Origin: Pseudarthrobacter oxydans
GTDB taxonomy: Bacteria; Actinomycetota; Actinomycetes; Actinomycetales; Micrococcaceae
Length of the DNA stretch: 64,000 nt
Reading direction: 5' to 3'
Assembly (NCBI RefSeq): GCF_030812335.1
Contig: NZ_JAUSSN010000008.1
Location: 1 to 64,000, forward strand
Part shown: one piece after another, positions 56,679 to 64,000 of the stretch
Position numbering within the stretch: the stretch's first letter is position 1
Layout: each line of letters begins with the position of its first letter
Notes under the pieces: model-generated
Told to the model about the DNA's origin: nothing
The model's database searches: none
Seen by the model: only the letters and a program-made list of their open reading frames with translations
Program-made: the position numbers and the translations under genes

Positions 56679-59600
56679 TTGCACGACGACCGCCGTCTCA
56701 CGGAAGTCCGGCTGGACCGCTTTGTTCGCGAACGCATCGTGCCCGCAGTCTATCCGCGCAGCGTTCCGCTGACCCTGAGCAGCTGGGACGTCCCGGACGA
56801 ACCGGTCCCGGTCCTGGACGCCCTCCGGCAGCAGTTCACGCCGCAGGAGCACGGAGCGGCGTGGGGGCGGCCGTGGAGCACCAAGTGGCTGCGTCTGCAG
56901 GGGCAGGTCCCGGACGCCTGGGGCACGGCAGCGGACACCTCGGTGGAAGTCATTGTGGACCTGGGCTTCAGCAGTGACCTTCCCGGATTTCAATGCGAAG
57001 GGATCGCCTGGCGGCCGGACGGGACGATCGTCAAGGCCATCTCCCCGCGGAACCAGTACATTCCGCTGAAGCTCCTGGGCGGCGGGATGGCCGTCGACTT
57101 CTACGTCGAGGCGGCCGCCAACCCCGACCTGTCGCAGGGGTGGACCTTCGCGGCGACCCCCTACGGCGACAAAGCAACCTCCGGCAACGAGCCGAAGTAC
57201 CGGCTCGGCCGGATCGTCATCGCGGAACTCAACCAGACGGTCTGGGAGCTGCAGCAGGACATCTGGACCCTCAGCGGCCTGATGCACGAACTGCCGATGG
57301 AACTGCCGCGCCGCCACGAAATCCTGCGCGCGCTGGAACGGATGCTGGACGTGATGGATCCCGACGACGTCCCCGGCACGGCGTCAGCCGGGCGCGAGGC
57401 CCTGGCCGGCGTCCTGGCCCGGCCGGCGTACGCCTCCGCCCACCACCTGCTCGCCACCGGACACGCGCACATCGACTCCGCCTGGCTGTGGCCCGTCCGC
57501 GAAACCATCCGCAAATGCGCCCGCACCTTCTCCAACGTGGTGGCACTGATGGACGAGGATCCCGGGTTCGTGTTTTCCTGCTCCTCAGCCCAGCAGCTGG
57601 CCTGGATCCAGGAGCTGTATCCGGAGCTCTTCGGCCGGATCCGGGAAAAAGTCAAGACCGGCCAGTTCGTCCCGGTGGGCGGCATGTGGGTCGAATCGGA
57701 CACCAACATGCCCGGCGGCGAGGCCATGGCCCGCCAGTTCCTGGAGGGGAAGAGCTTCTTCCTGGCCGAATTCGGCGTGGAATGCGAGGAGGCCTGGCTG
57801 CCGGACACCTTCGGCTATTCGGCGGCCATGCCGCAGATCGTCAAGGCCGCCGGCAGCAAGTGGTTCCTGACGCAGAAGATCTCCTGGAACCAGGTCAACC
57901 GGATGCCGCATCACTCCTTCAACTGGGAGGGGATCGACGGCACCCGGGTCTTCACCCACTTCCCGCCGGTGGACAGCTACAGCTCGGAACTCAGCGGCCG
58001 GGAACTCGCCCACGCCGAGCGCAACTACCGGGACCACGGCCGGGGCACGGTCTCGCTGGTTCCGTTCGGCTACGGCGACGGCGGCGGCGGCCCCACCCGG
58101 GAGATGCTGGCGGCGGCGCGCCGCACCGCGGACCTTGAGGGATCGCCGAAGGTGGAACTCGGCTCGGCCGCCGGCTTCTTCGCCCGCGCCGAAGCCGAAT
58201 ACGACGCCCTCCCCGTCTGGGTCGGCGAGCTGTACCTCGAACTGCACCGCGGGACCTACACAAGCCAGGCCAAAACCAAACTGGGCAACCGGCGCAGCGA
58301 ACACCTGCTCCGCGAAGCCGAACTCTGGTGCGCCACGGCGGCCGTGCGCACCGGATACGGATACCCGGCGGACGAACTCAAGCGCCTCTGGCGGTTGGTG
58401 CTCCTGCAGCAGTTCCACGACATCCTCCCGGGCAGCTCCATCGCCTGGGTGCACCAGGACGCCGAACGGAACTACGCCGCCGTCGGCCGGCAGCTTGAAG
58501 CGATCATCGCCGACGCCGCCTCCGCCGTACTGGGCGCCGGGGACACTGACTTCCTGCTCAACGCCGATCCGCATGCGCGCCACGGGGTCCCCGCGCTGGC
58601 CGCGGCCGAGCCGGTCCCCGCCGGGCAGCCCGTGCTGGCCACCGAAGCCGGCGGCGGCTACATCCTGGACAACGGGATCATCCGCGCCGTCATCAACGCC
58701 GACGGTCTGCTGGCATCGCTGACGGATTATGCCAGCGGACGCGACGCCATCGCGCCCGGGCAGTTCGGGAACCTGCTGGAGCTGCACCGGGACACCCCCA
58801 ACGAATGGGACGCCTGGGACATCGACGCCTTCTACCGGCGCAACGTCGTCCGACTGACCGGCGCGCGTTCCCTGACGCTGGAATCCCGCGGCCGGGACGC
58901 CGTCGTTGTGGTGGAGCGGCTGGCGGGATCCTCGGCGGTCACCCAGCGGATATCGCTGGCGGCGGGCGCCGGCTCCCTGGCGATTTCGACGGCGGTGGAC
59001 TGGCAGGAAAGCGAAAAGCTCCTCAAGCTCGGATTCGCGCTGGACGTCCGGGCGGACCGGTCCGCCTCGGAGACCCAGTTCGGGCATGTGTTCCGCCCAA
59101 CGCACCTCAACACCTCCTGGGAAACTGCGAAGTTCGAGATCTGCGCCCACCGGTGGATCCACGTCGCCGAGCCCGGCTACGGGGTGGCAGTTACGAACTC
59201 ATCCACCTACGGCCATGACGTCACCCGGAATATCCGGGCGGACGACGGCGGGACGACCACCACCGTGCGGCTCTCACTGCTGCGCGCGCCCAAGTTCCCG
59301 GACCCCGCCGCGGACCGCGGCCGCCACGAACTGAACGTCACCATCCGGCCCGGCGCCAGCATCGCCGATGCCGTCGCAGAGGGATACCGCACGAATCTGG
59401 CCCCGCGCGTGGTCAAAGGCGCCCATGGCGTGGAACCGCTCATTGCCGTCTCCAACCCGGCCCTGGTCGTTGAGGCCGTGAAACTCGCCGAGGATGGCTC
59501 CGGCGACGTGATCGTCCGGGTCTACGAATCGCTGGGGGAGAGGTCCACGGGGACCGTGACGGCCGGCTTTGCCCTCCACGGCATCCACACGGTGGACCTG

Positions 59601-59702
59601 CTGGAGCGTCCGGCGGTTGCGCCGGGAGTGACCGCGGCGGGGGACTCGGTGGACCTGGCGCTCCGGCCCTTCCAGCTGGTGACGTTGAGGTTTATGCGCT
59701 GA
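56679..59702 (+). CDS. GH38 alpha-mannosidase
   Basis: Zinc-dependent retaining alpha-mannosidase, cytoplasmic (no signal peptide), 1007 residues, normal for the bacterial/class-II type. After an N-terminal beta domain (1-250), the catalytic domain has GHAHIDSAWLWP (from about residue 260; metal-binding His/Asp) and the nucleophile Asp376 in WLPDTFGYSAAMPQI, then HSFNWEGIDGTRVFTHFPP; the C-terminal beta-sandwich domains follow. Start is TTG 56679, fixed by AAGAGGA about 6 bases upstream. It probably degrades mannosylated oligosaccharides; no sugar transporter is adjacent. Confidence 0.95.
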   Translation: MHDDRRLTEVRLDRFVRERIVPAVYPRSVPLTLSSWDVPDEPVPVLDALRQQFTPQEHGAAWGRPWSTKWLRLQGQVPDAWGTAADTSVEVIVDLGFSSDLPGFQCEGIAWRPDGTIVKAISPRNQYIPLKLLGGGMAVDFYVEAAANPDLSQGWTFAATPYGDKATSGNEPKYRLGRIVIAELNQTVWELQQDIWTLSGLMHELPMELPRRHEILRALERMLDVMDPDDVPGTASAGREALAGVLARPAYASAHHLLATGHAHIDSAWLWPVRETIRKCARTFSNVVALMDEDPGFVFSCSSAQQLAWIQELYPELFGRIREKVKTGQFVPVGGMWVESDTNMPGGEAMARQFLEGKSFFLAEFGVECEEAWLPDTFGYSAAMPQIVKAAGSKWFLTQKISWNQVNRMPHHSFNWEGIDGTRVFTHFPPVDSYSSELSGRELAHAERNYRDHGRGTVSLVPFGYGDGGGGPTREMLAAARRTADLEGSPKVELGSAAGFFARAEAEYDALPVWVGELYLELHRGTYTSQAKTKLGNRRSEHLLREAELWCATAAVRTGYGYPADELKRLWRLVLLQQFHDILPGSSIAWVHQDAERNYAAVGRQLEAIIADAASAVLGAGDTDFLLNADPHARHGVPALAAAEPVPAGQPVLATEAGGGYILDNGIIRAVINADGLLASLTDYASGRDAIAPGQFGNLLELHRDTPNEWDAWDIDAFYRRNVVRLTGARSLTLESRGRDAVVVVERLAGSSAVTQRISLAAGAGSLAISTAVDWQESEKLLKLGFALDVRADRSASETQFGHVFRPTHLNTSWETAKFEICAHRWIHVAEPGYGVAVTNSSTYGHDVTRNIRADDGGTTTTVRLSLLRAPKFPDPAADRGRHELNVTIRPGASIADAVAEGYRTNLAPRVVKGAHGVEPLIAVSNPALVVEAVKLAEDGSGDVIVRVYESLGERSTGTVTAGFALHGIHTVDLLERPAVAPGVTAAGDSVDLALRPFQLVTLRFMR

Positions 59703-59720
59703 ACGGGCCGTTAAACAGGC

Positions 59721-59756
59721 TGAGTGGGAGCGGTCCAGTTGGACCGCTACCACTCA
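59721..59756. terminator. two-tier hairpin between convergent genes
   Basis: Outer stem TGAGTGG/CCACTCA (59721-59727 with 59750-59756), a 2x2 internal loop, and inner stem GCGGTCC/GGACCGC (59730-59736 with 59741-59747) around AGTT. It can end the mannosidase transcript and, from the other side, the membrane-protein operon. The following 59757-59874 has an A/T-rich patch (59830-59873) but no gene. Confidence 0.75.
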
Positions 59757-59874
59757 TCCCCCCAATGGCGCTTGGGCGGCTGCCTCGGCTCCGCACGGAT
59801 TGTCCCCGTTCACGAAGCGAATGCCGCTTTCACACATTCATGATTCTCTCATGGTCTAATGATTTTGTGAATGC

Positions 59875-60618
59875 CTAGCCGCGGTTCCGACGTAATGTTG
59901 CCCTAGCGTTACCTGAGGGACTCGCGATCAGCCCGGAAAACCAGAACACCACGAGGCCCACGACGTAGCCCAGGGCCGCCGCGTAGTTGACGAAATGCTG
60001 TGCGCCGGCCCAACTGGACGGCGTCAGGGCGGCCGGAAGGCTCAGGACCGCGAAGGCGGCGCCGAGCAGGACGAGCAGGGCGCCGGCCCTGACCAGGCGC
60101 GGCAGCCGGCTTCTGACGGCTGCCAGCAGCGGAGCCACCAGGACCAGTGAAACGAAGGCTGGATACGTGCGTCCGGCAGCCGTGAACCAGGGGGCCAGGT
60201 CCGCGTCCCCTGCGCCGTCCGCCGCCTGCGCGTGCAGCCCCTCCGGTGATCCGTAGCTGTCCATCAGGAAGAACGCCAGCGTCACGGCCAGGCAGCCGAG
60301 CCCCAGCGCCCAGCGCCCGATTCCTCCGGCAATGAGCTGGTGGGCCCGGTCAGCGGCGAGTCCCCTGGTGACCCGGAGGCCGACGAGCAGGACAGTCGCG
60401 AAGACGAGATAGCGCAGGATCAGGCTCGTGAGGTCCCACCCGCCCAGGGCGCGGTCAATCAGCTCGTAGAGCTCGGAGACGGCGAGCACACTGCACAAGG
60501 TGCCCAGGAAGAGGATGCCGAACACAGTCCGGTTCCGGCCCCGTACTGCGTCCGGCACACGCAGGAGAAGCGCCGCGCAACACACCAGCAGCGTCGCCCA
60601 TTCCAGCGTTGCCCTCAT
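59875..60618 (-). CDS. seven-helix membrane protein, paralogue C
   Basis: Integral membrane protein of 247 residues with about seven helices, the most diverged of three tandem paralogues. It shares their skeleton: WATLLVCCAALLLRVPDAVRG then RGRNRT after helix 1, a LILRYLVFATVLLVGLRVTRGL third helix, a DSYGSPEGL loop, and AAGRTYPAF before helix 5. Last gene of the operon, 40 bases after paralogue B, the only gap without overlap. No enzyme or transporter motif is recognised. Confidence 0.8.
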   Translation of the reverse strand: MRATLEWATLLVCCAALLLRVPDAVRGRNRTVFGILFLGTLCSVLAVSELYELIDRALGGWDLTSLILRYLVFATVLLVGLRVTRGLAADRAHQLIAGGIGRWALGLGCLAVTLAFFLMDSYGSPEGLHAQAADGAGDADLAPWFTAAGRTYPAFVSLVLVAPLLAAVRSRLPRLVRAGALLVLLGAAFAVLSLPAALTPSSWAGAQHFVNYAAALGYVVGLVVFWFSGLIASPSGNARATLRRNRG

Positions 60619-60658
60619 CAGGGTTCTCCCCGTCGCTCCGCGGCGCGGCTCACAGTTA

Positions 60659-61393
60659 CTATCCGGTCAAGCCAGTGTGCGCTCTCCGCGTCTTCCTGGC
60701 CAGAATTTTCGACAGCCAGAAAACGGAAAGCCCCACCACGAGGCACAAAATGGCGGTGTAGCTGAAGACGAAGCGCAGGTAGGCCAGTGACGGAGGAATC
60801 ACCGGGGACAGCAGGCTCAGCGTAATAGCCAGGGATCCAACTGCCAGCAAGCCGGCGCCGAGCCGCACAAGGCGGGGGAGCCCGCTGCGCACCGCCCGCA
60901 CCATGGCAGGGAAGAGGGCAAGCGTGATGTAGGCGGGGTAGAGCCGTCCGGCCGCTCCGTAGTACTCCACGAGCGCCGCGTTGCGGACATCCCTGTCGTA
61001 CACCGCGATCAGGCCGGCGGACGATCCTGCCGTGTCCATCATCAGGAAGACCACCACGACCGCCACCGATGCAGCTCCCACAAACACGATTCCGGGCGGG
61101 CCGGTGATCAGCCGGAGGGCGTCGTCCGCCCCGAAGCCCCGGGCGATTCTGAGCCCGAGGGCAAAGACGGTGCCGAAGATGATGAAGCGCAGCAGCAGGT
61201 TGGCCAGGTTCGTTCCACCGAGGACACTGTCCACGGCCAGGTACGGTGCCTCGATGCTCAAGAGGATGGCCACGGTCATGAACGCGTAGACGAAGAACAG
61301 CGACCTGTTCTCGCCCCGGAGGGCACTCGGAATCCGCGCGACCGCGACGAGAGCGCAGACCGCCAACGTGGTCCACTGCAGGATCTCGATCAT
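60659..61393 (-). CDS. seven-helix membrane protein, paralogue B
   Basis: Integral membrane protein of 244 residues. Helices are visible at ILQWTTLAVCALVAVARIP, FVYAFMTVAILLSIE, LLLRFIIFGTVFALGLRIA, FVGAASVAVVVVFLMMD, LYPAYITLALFPAMVRAV, LGAGLLAVGSLAITLSLL and FSYTAILCLVVGLSVFW. The loop between helices 4 and 5 carries DTAGSSAGL and AAGRLYPAY, shared with its neighbours. ATG 61393 overlaps the paralogue A stop by 4 bases. The layout recalls MAB_1171c-type putative transporters, but this is only a topological resemblance. Confidence 0.85.
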   Translation of the reverse strand: MIEILQWTTLAVCALVAVARIPSALRGENRSLFFVYAFMTVAILLSIEAPYLAVDSVLGGTNLANLLLRFIIFGTVFALGLRIARGFGADDALRLITGPPGIVFVGAASVAVVVVFLMMDTAGSSAGLIAVYDRDVRNAALVEYYGAAGRLYPAYITLALFPAMVRAVRSGLPRLVRLGAGLLAVGSLAITLSLLSPVIPPSLAYLRFVFSYTAILCLVVGLSVFWLSKILARKTRRAHTGLTG

Positions 61394-62115
61394 CGGGGGT
61401 TCAGCCGCAGCTCGCGCTTTGCCATCAGGCTGGAGATCCAGATGAGGGCGAGACCCAGCGCAAGGCACAATACCGCGGTGTAATTGATGACGGCTTGAAG
61501 GTATGCAACTTCCGACGGGATCAGGGGGAAGAAGGAGCCGGAGGCCATGGCGGCGAATGCGACCGTCAGCAGCAGTGCTCCGATGCGGATGGTTCTGGGC
61601 AGTTGCTGACCCATGGCCACGAAGGTGGCGGGCAGGATGCACACGGCAACGTAGGCCGGGTACAAGCGCCCCGCCGCGGCGTAGGATTCGATGAGTGCCG
61701 CATTCTGGGGGCTTCTGTCGCGCACGCCGCTCAAGCCGGTGGCGGTTCCCGCGGTGTCAGCCCACAGGAAAAGAATCACGGTGGCGATGCCTATGACGGC
61801 GAGGACAGCCATGCCCGCGGGGCCGGCGATGAGGCGGACGCTCTTCCTGGCGGCGAAGGCCTTGGCGATCCGGTAGCCGGCCAGCAGTACCGTGCCGTAG
61901 ACGACGAAACGAAGGATCAGGTTTGTATAGTTCTCGGAGCCGAGCCACGCATCGATGGACCGGTAGCTCACGTCGATGCTGAGCAGGATGGCCACGGTGG
62001 ACAGCACGAAGACGCCGAAAATGGACCTGTTCTCACCCCGCAGCGCACTTGGAATCCGCGCGATCGCGACGAGTGCGCAGACCGCCAAAGTGGTCCACTG
62101 CAGGATCGCGATCAT
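61390..62115 (-). CDS. seven-helix membrane protein, paralogue A
   Basis: Integral membrane protein of 241 residues, nearly identical to paralogue B over the first ~30 residues (MI-ILQWTTLAVCALVA-ARIPSALRG) and then diverging. It holds the same DTAGTATGL and AAGRLYPAY loop motifs. ATG 62115 overlaps the regulator's stop codon by 4 bases, so it is translationally coupled to the HTH gene. The C-terminus is basic (KRELRLNPR), likely cytoplasmic. Function unknown. Confidence 0.85.
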   Translation of the reverse strand: MIAILQWTTLAVCALVAIARIPSALRGENRSIFGVFVLSTVAILLSIDVSYRSIDAWLGSENYTNLILRFVVYGTVLLAGYRIAKAFAARKSVRLIAGPAGMAVLAVIGIATVILFLWADTAGTATGLSGVRDRSPQNAALIESYAAAGRLYPAYVAVCILPATFVAMGQQLPRTIRIGALLLTVAFAAMASGSFFPLIPSEVAYLQAVINYTAVLCLALGLALIWISSLMAKRELRLNPR

Positions 62116-62858
62116 CCGAGGTTCTCCCATATCTTTTTTGTTTGTTCCTGCTCGTGTTCCTGGCGGCGCAGGGTTTTGCCGAGGGCCTGCAGCCGCTCCC
62201 CGGCCAGGGCCGTGAGTTCGCCATCGGACAAGGCATCCAGGGCGGCCTGCTTGGCCTCCGGCGGCCAGCCGGCCTCGGCTTCTGTCAGCAACCCCGTAGC
62301 GACGAGTCCGCCCGTGAATCCTACGCCAGCGGCGCGTGCGGTTGCGACCGCCAACTCGGGGGAGAGCCGGTTGGCGGTCAACTGGGCCGAATAGTTCTGC
62401 GGCGCGACCCCGGTGGCGTCCGAGACCCGGTGCCGCAGTTCGCCGTCGTCGATCGCGTCCACCCAGTTCCGGACCGAGGTGGCGTGCGGTGCGGGGGCGA
62501 GCGCCGGCGTCAGCGCACTGCCGTCGTCACCGTAGCCGCCGTAGGCCGGGGCCGAGCGGGAGATGACGGCCCGCAGCAGGTCCATGGTGGCAATCTGGCT
62601 GACGAGTTCGGCGGGAGTGGGCGGCAGCGGCCGCCCGGCGAGTTCCGCATAGCTGTCGAACGAGGCAAGGTCTGCCAGGGGGCTGCGCTTGAGGGCCCGG
62701 CTGATGCTGACGAGGGTGCTTTCCGCGACCTTGCCGCGCACAAGCTGCTGGGCGAGCGTGGTGCGCTTGATCCCGGAGATCCTGCAGATGTCGGCTGTGC
62801 TCGCGTTGGGGGCAACGACATGGAGCCAGTGTTGAAACGCCTTGGCGGGTAAGGGCAT
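62112..62858 (-). CDS. helix-turn-helix regulator of the membrane-protein operon
   Basis: Predicted DNA-binding protein of 248 residues. An XRE-like helix-turn-helix lies near the N-terminus (STADICRISGIKRTTLAQQL, 20-39, then STLVSISRALKRSPLADLA). A Pro/Ala-rich linker (75-130) leads to a second helical region (NWVDAIDDGELRHRVSDATG, ALDALSDGELTALAGERLQ) and a charged C-terminal helix (LRRQEHEQEQTKKIWENLG). No IrrE/ImmA protease domain or sigma motif is seen. It resembles, in general layout, regulators next to membrane proteins in other actinobacteria, or phage-type repressors. First gene of the four-gene operon. Confidence 0.82.
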   Translation of the reverse strand: MPLPAKAFQHWLHVVAPNASTADICRISGIKRTTLAQQLVRGKVAESTLVSISRALKRSPLADLASFDSYAELAGRPLPPTPAELVSQIATMDLLRAVISRSAPAYGGYGDDGSALTPALAPAPHATSVRNWVDAIDDGELRHRVSDATGVAPQNYSAQLTANRLSPELAVATARAAGVGFTGGLVATGLLTEAEAGWPPEAKQAALDALSDGELTALAGERLQALGKTLRRQEHEQEQTKKIWENLG

Positions 62859-62964
62859 TTACGGCTTCCTGCAGAGTCGAATGGAAGTGCGGCTTCTGAA
62901 GTTCGGTGGAGCGGTGACAGGGGTGATTTTACGGGACGTGCTGATTCAACTATGCTAAATGCTC

Positions 62965-63009
62965 GAACCCGCTGGTCCGTACACCCCCCAAGTCCGGACC
63001 GGCGGGTTC
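62965..63009 (+). promoter_or_regulatory. leader hairpin upstream of the ABC-F gene
   Basis: GAACCCGC/GCGGGTTC (62965-62972 with 63002-63009) plus GGTCCG/CGGACC (62974-62979 with 62995-63000), followed by TCTCTT. A promoter-like TTTTAC...TATGCT lies just before it (about 62925-62955). This could be a transcription attenuator for the ABC-F gene or the end of a tiny transcript. Confidence 0.5.
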
Positions 63010-63086
63010 TCTTATGCCCGGCGGCCGGCGGGCGCCCGGAACGCCCTGTGGCGGTCTGCTGTGGGCCGCGGTGAGAGAATGGACCA

Positions 63087-64000
63087 ATGACTGCAACCCT
63101 TGTTGCCAAGGACCTCTCCGGTGGTCACGACCACCGCACACTCTTCTCCAAACTCTCCCTCACCGTCGCGCCCGGCGACGTCGTCGGCGTCGTGGGCGCC
63201 AACGGAGCGGGCAAATCCACCCTGCTCCGGCTCCTGGCCGGCGTCGACCAGCCGCAGGAAGGCTCCATCAGCCTGGCCCCGGCGGACGCCTTCGTGGGCT
63301 GGCTGCCCCAGGAACACGAACGGATCGCCGGCGAGACGGTGGCCGGTTACATCGCGCGGCGCACCGGCTGCGCGCAGGCCACCCTGGACATGGAGTCCGC
63401 GGCGGATGCCCTTGGCAGCGGCGCCCCCGGCTCCGATGACGACTACTCCCTCGCGTTCGACCGCTGGATGGCCTCCGGCGCCGCGGACCTGGACGATCGC
63501 ATCCCGGCCGTCCTGGCCGACCTCGGCCTGGAGGTGGGCCAGGACGCCGAAATGACCGGGCTCTCCGGCGGGCAGGCTGCCCGCGTGGCGCTCGCAGCGC
63601 TGCTGCTCAGCCGCTTCGACATCGTGCTCCTGGACGAACCCACGAACGACCTGGACCTCAACGGGCTGGCCAAACTCGAGGCCTTCGTGCAGGGACTCCG
63701 CGGCGGCGTGCTGCTGGTTTCCCACGACCGCGAGTTCCTCGCCCGCTGCGTGACGACCATCGTGGAGCTGGACCTCGCGCAGAACTCCGTAGCGGTCTAC
63801 GACGGCGGCTACGAGGCCTACCTCGAGGAGCGGGCCGTGGCGCGCCGGCATGCCCGGGAACGCTACGAGGAGTTCGCCAACACCAAGGCCGATCTGGTCT
63901 CCCGGGCCCGCACTCAGCGCGAGTGGAGCTCCCAGGGTGTCCGCAACGCCATGAAGAAGAACCCGGACAACGACAAGATCCGGCGCGCGGCCAGCACCGA
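63087..64000 (+). CDS. ABC-F family ATPase, 3' truncated by the window end
   Basis: Soluble tandem-ATPase protein of the ABC-F type, which acts at the ribosome; 304 residues are present of an expected 530-600. The first ATPase domain has Walker A GANGAGKST (about 38-46), the signature LSGGQAARVAL, Walker B IVLLDEPTNDLDL and the SHDREFL switch. The interdomain linker has begun at the end (ARRHARERYEEFANTKADL, basic helices). No membrane segments. It could be a housekeeping translation factor or an antibiotic-protection factor. ATG 63087 with GAGAGAATGGA upstream. Confidence 0.9.
   Translation, partial: MTATLVAKDLSGGHDHRTLFSKLSLTVAPGDVVGVVGANGAGKSTLLRLLAGVDQPQEGSISLAPADAFVGWLPQEHERIAGETVAGYIARRTGCAQATLDMESAADALGSGAPGSDDDYSLAFDRWMASGAADLDDRIPAVLADLGLEVGQDAEMTGLSGGQAARVALAALLLSRFDIVLLDEPTNDLDLNGLAKLEAFVQGLRGGVLLVSHDREFLARCVTTIVELDLAQNSVAVYDGGYEAYLEERAVARRHARERYEEFANTKADLVSRARTQREWSSQGVRNAMKKNPDNDKIRRAAST

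Noticed and set aside
59830-59873. A/T-rich patch as an integration or origin site
   Set aside because: No flanking direct repeats, integrase or DnaA boxes; more likely simple intergenic DNA.

Overview
The window looks like chromosome of a high-GC actinobacterium of the family Micrococcaceae, most likely Arthrobacter or Pseudarthrobacter. This is inferred from gene content and order: DUF3263, a LytR-C protein, a cold-shock gene and a second groEL in one stretch; an XPB helicase, its partner, a cold-shock gene, a DUF3027 gene, an MFS gene and serC in another; plus actinobacterial DUF4193, DUF4032, OtsAB and MsiK-type UgpC. Codon use is strongly GC3-biased, so most long antisense reading frames are shadows. 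No prophage, insertion sequence or CRISPR array is visible; this is mostly core genome.

Layout. 1-84: the 3' end of a 5S rRNA and its terminator, so an rRNA operon lies just upstream. 212-4200: an SRPBCC protein and a GH13 alpha-glucosidase/LacI unit with two LacI-type operators. 4266-4373: a 29-bp tandem repeat. 4549-12590: a GlcD-like FAD oxidase, a DUF4032 kinase-like protein, the shared sugar-ABC ATPase UgpC, trehalose synthesis otsA-otsB, a membrane DsbA-like protein and tRNA-Thr(TGT). 12810-17661: GyrI-like, DUF4193 and AMIN-like proteins, Dps, and a divergent MFS/TetR efflux pair around a palindromic operator. 17777-25439: a tandem glycine riboswitch followed by gcvP-gcvT-gcvH-glyA and then sdaA, a route from glycine through serine to pyruvate. 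25441-30593: TspO, a FemX-type transferase, the ThrE exporter, a siderophore-interacting protein and Ung. 30689-36536: DUF3263, LytR-C, a cold-shock protein overlapping a substrate-binding lipoprotein, groEL with two CIRCE operators, and an RNase H fusion. 36564-40534: a WXG100 protein, a TrcRS-like two-component system and a two-gene FHA unit. 40624-48881: the XPB operon, a second cold-shock gene, DUF3027, MFS and serC. 49166-53154: IdeR, two successive c-di-AMP (ydaO-type) riboswitches ahead of an M23 peptidase and an NlpC/P60-like gene, and an HNH endonuclease. 53213-59702: mobA, a DUF6457 gene, moeA, fdhD and a GH38 alpha-mannosidase. 59875-62858: a helix-turn-helix regulator with three tandem paralogous seven-helix membrane proteins. 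63087 to the end: a truncated ABC-F ATPase.

Themes. Several units are controlled by RNA or clear operators (glycine and c-di-AMP riboswitches, CIRCE, TetR and LacI palindromes). Translational coupling by 4-bp ATGA/GTGA overlaps is common. Many starts are GTG or TTG, fixed by a good Shine-Dalgarno sequence.

The best candidate for an undescribed system is the regulator plus three membrane paralogues at 59875-62858. Other points of interest are the paired c-di-AMP riboswitches with an intervening 67-codon ORF, the RNase H/DUF4440 fusion, and the repeated intergenic hairpins.
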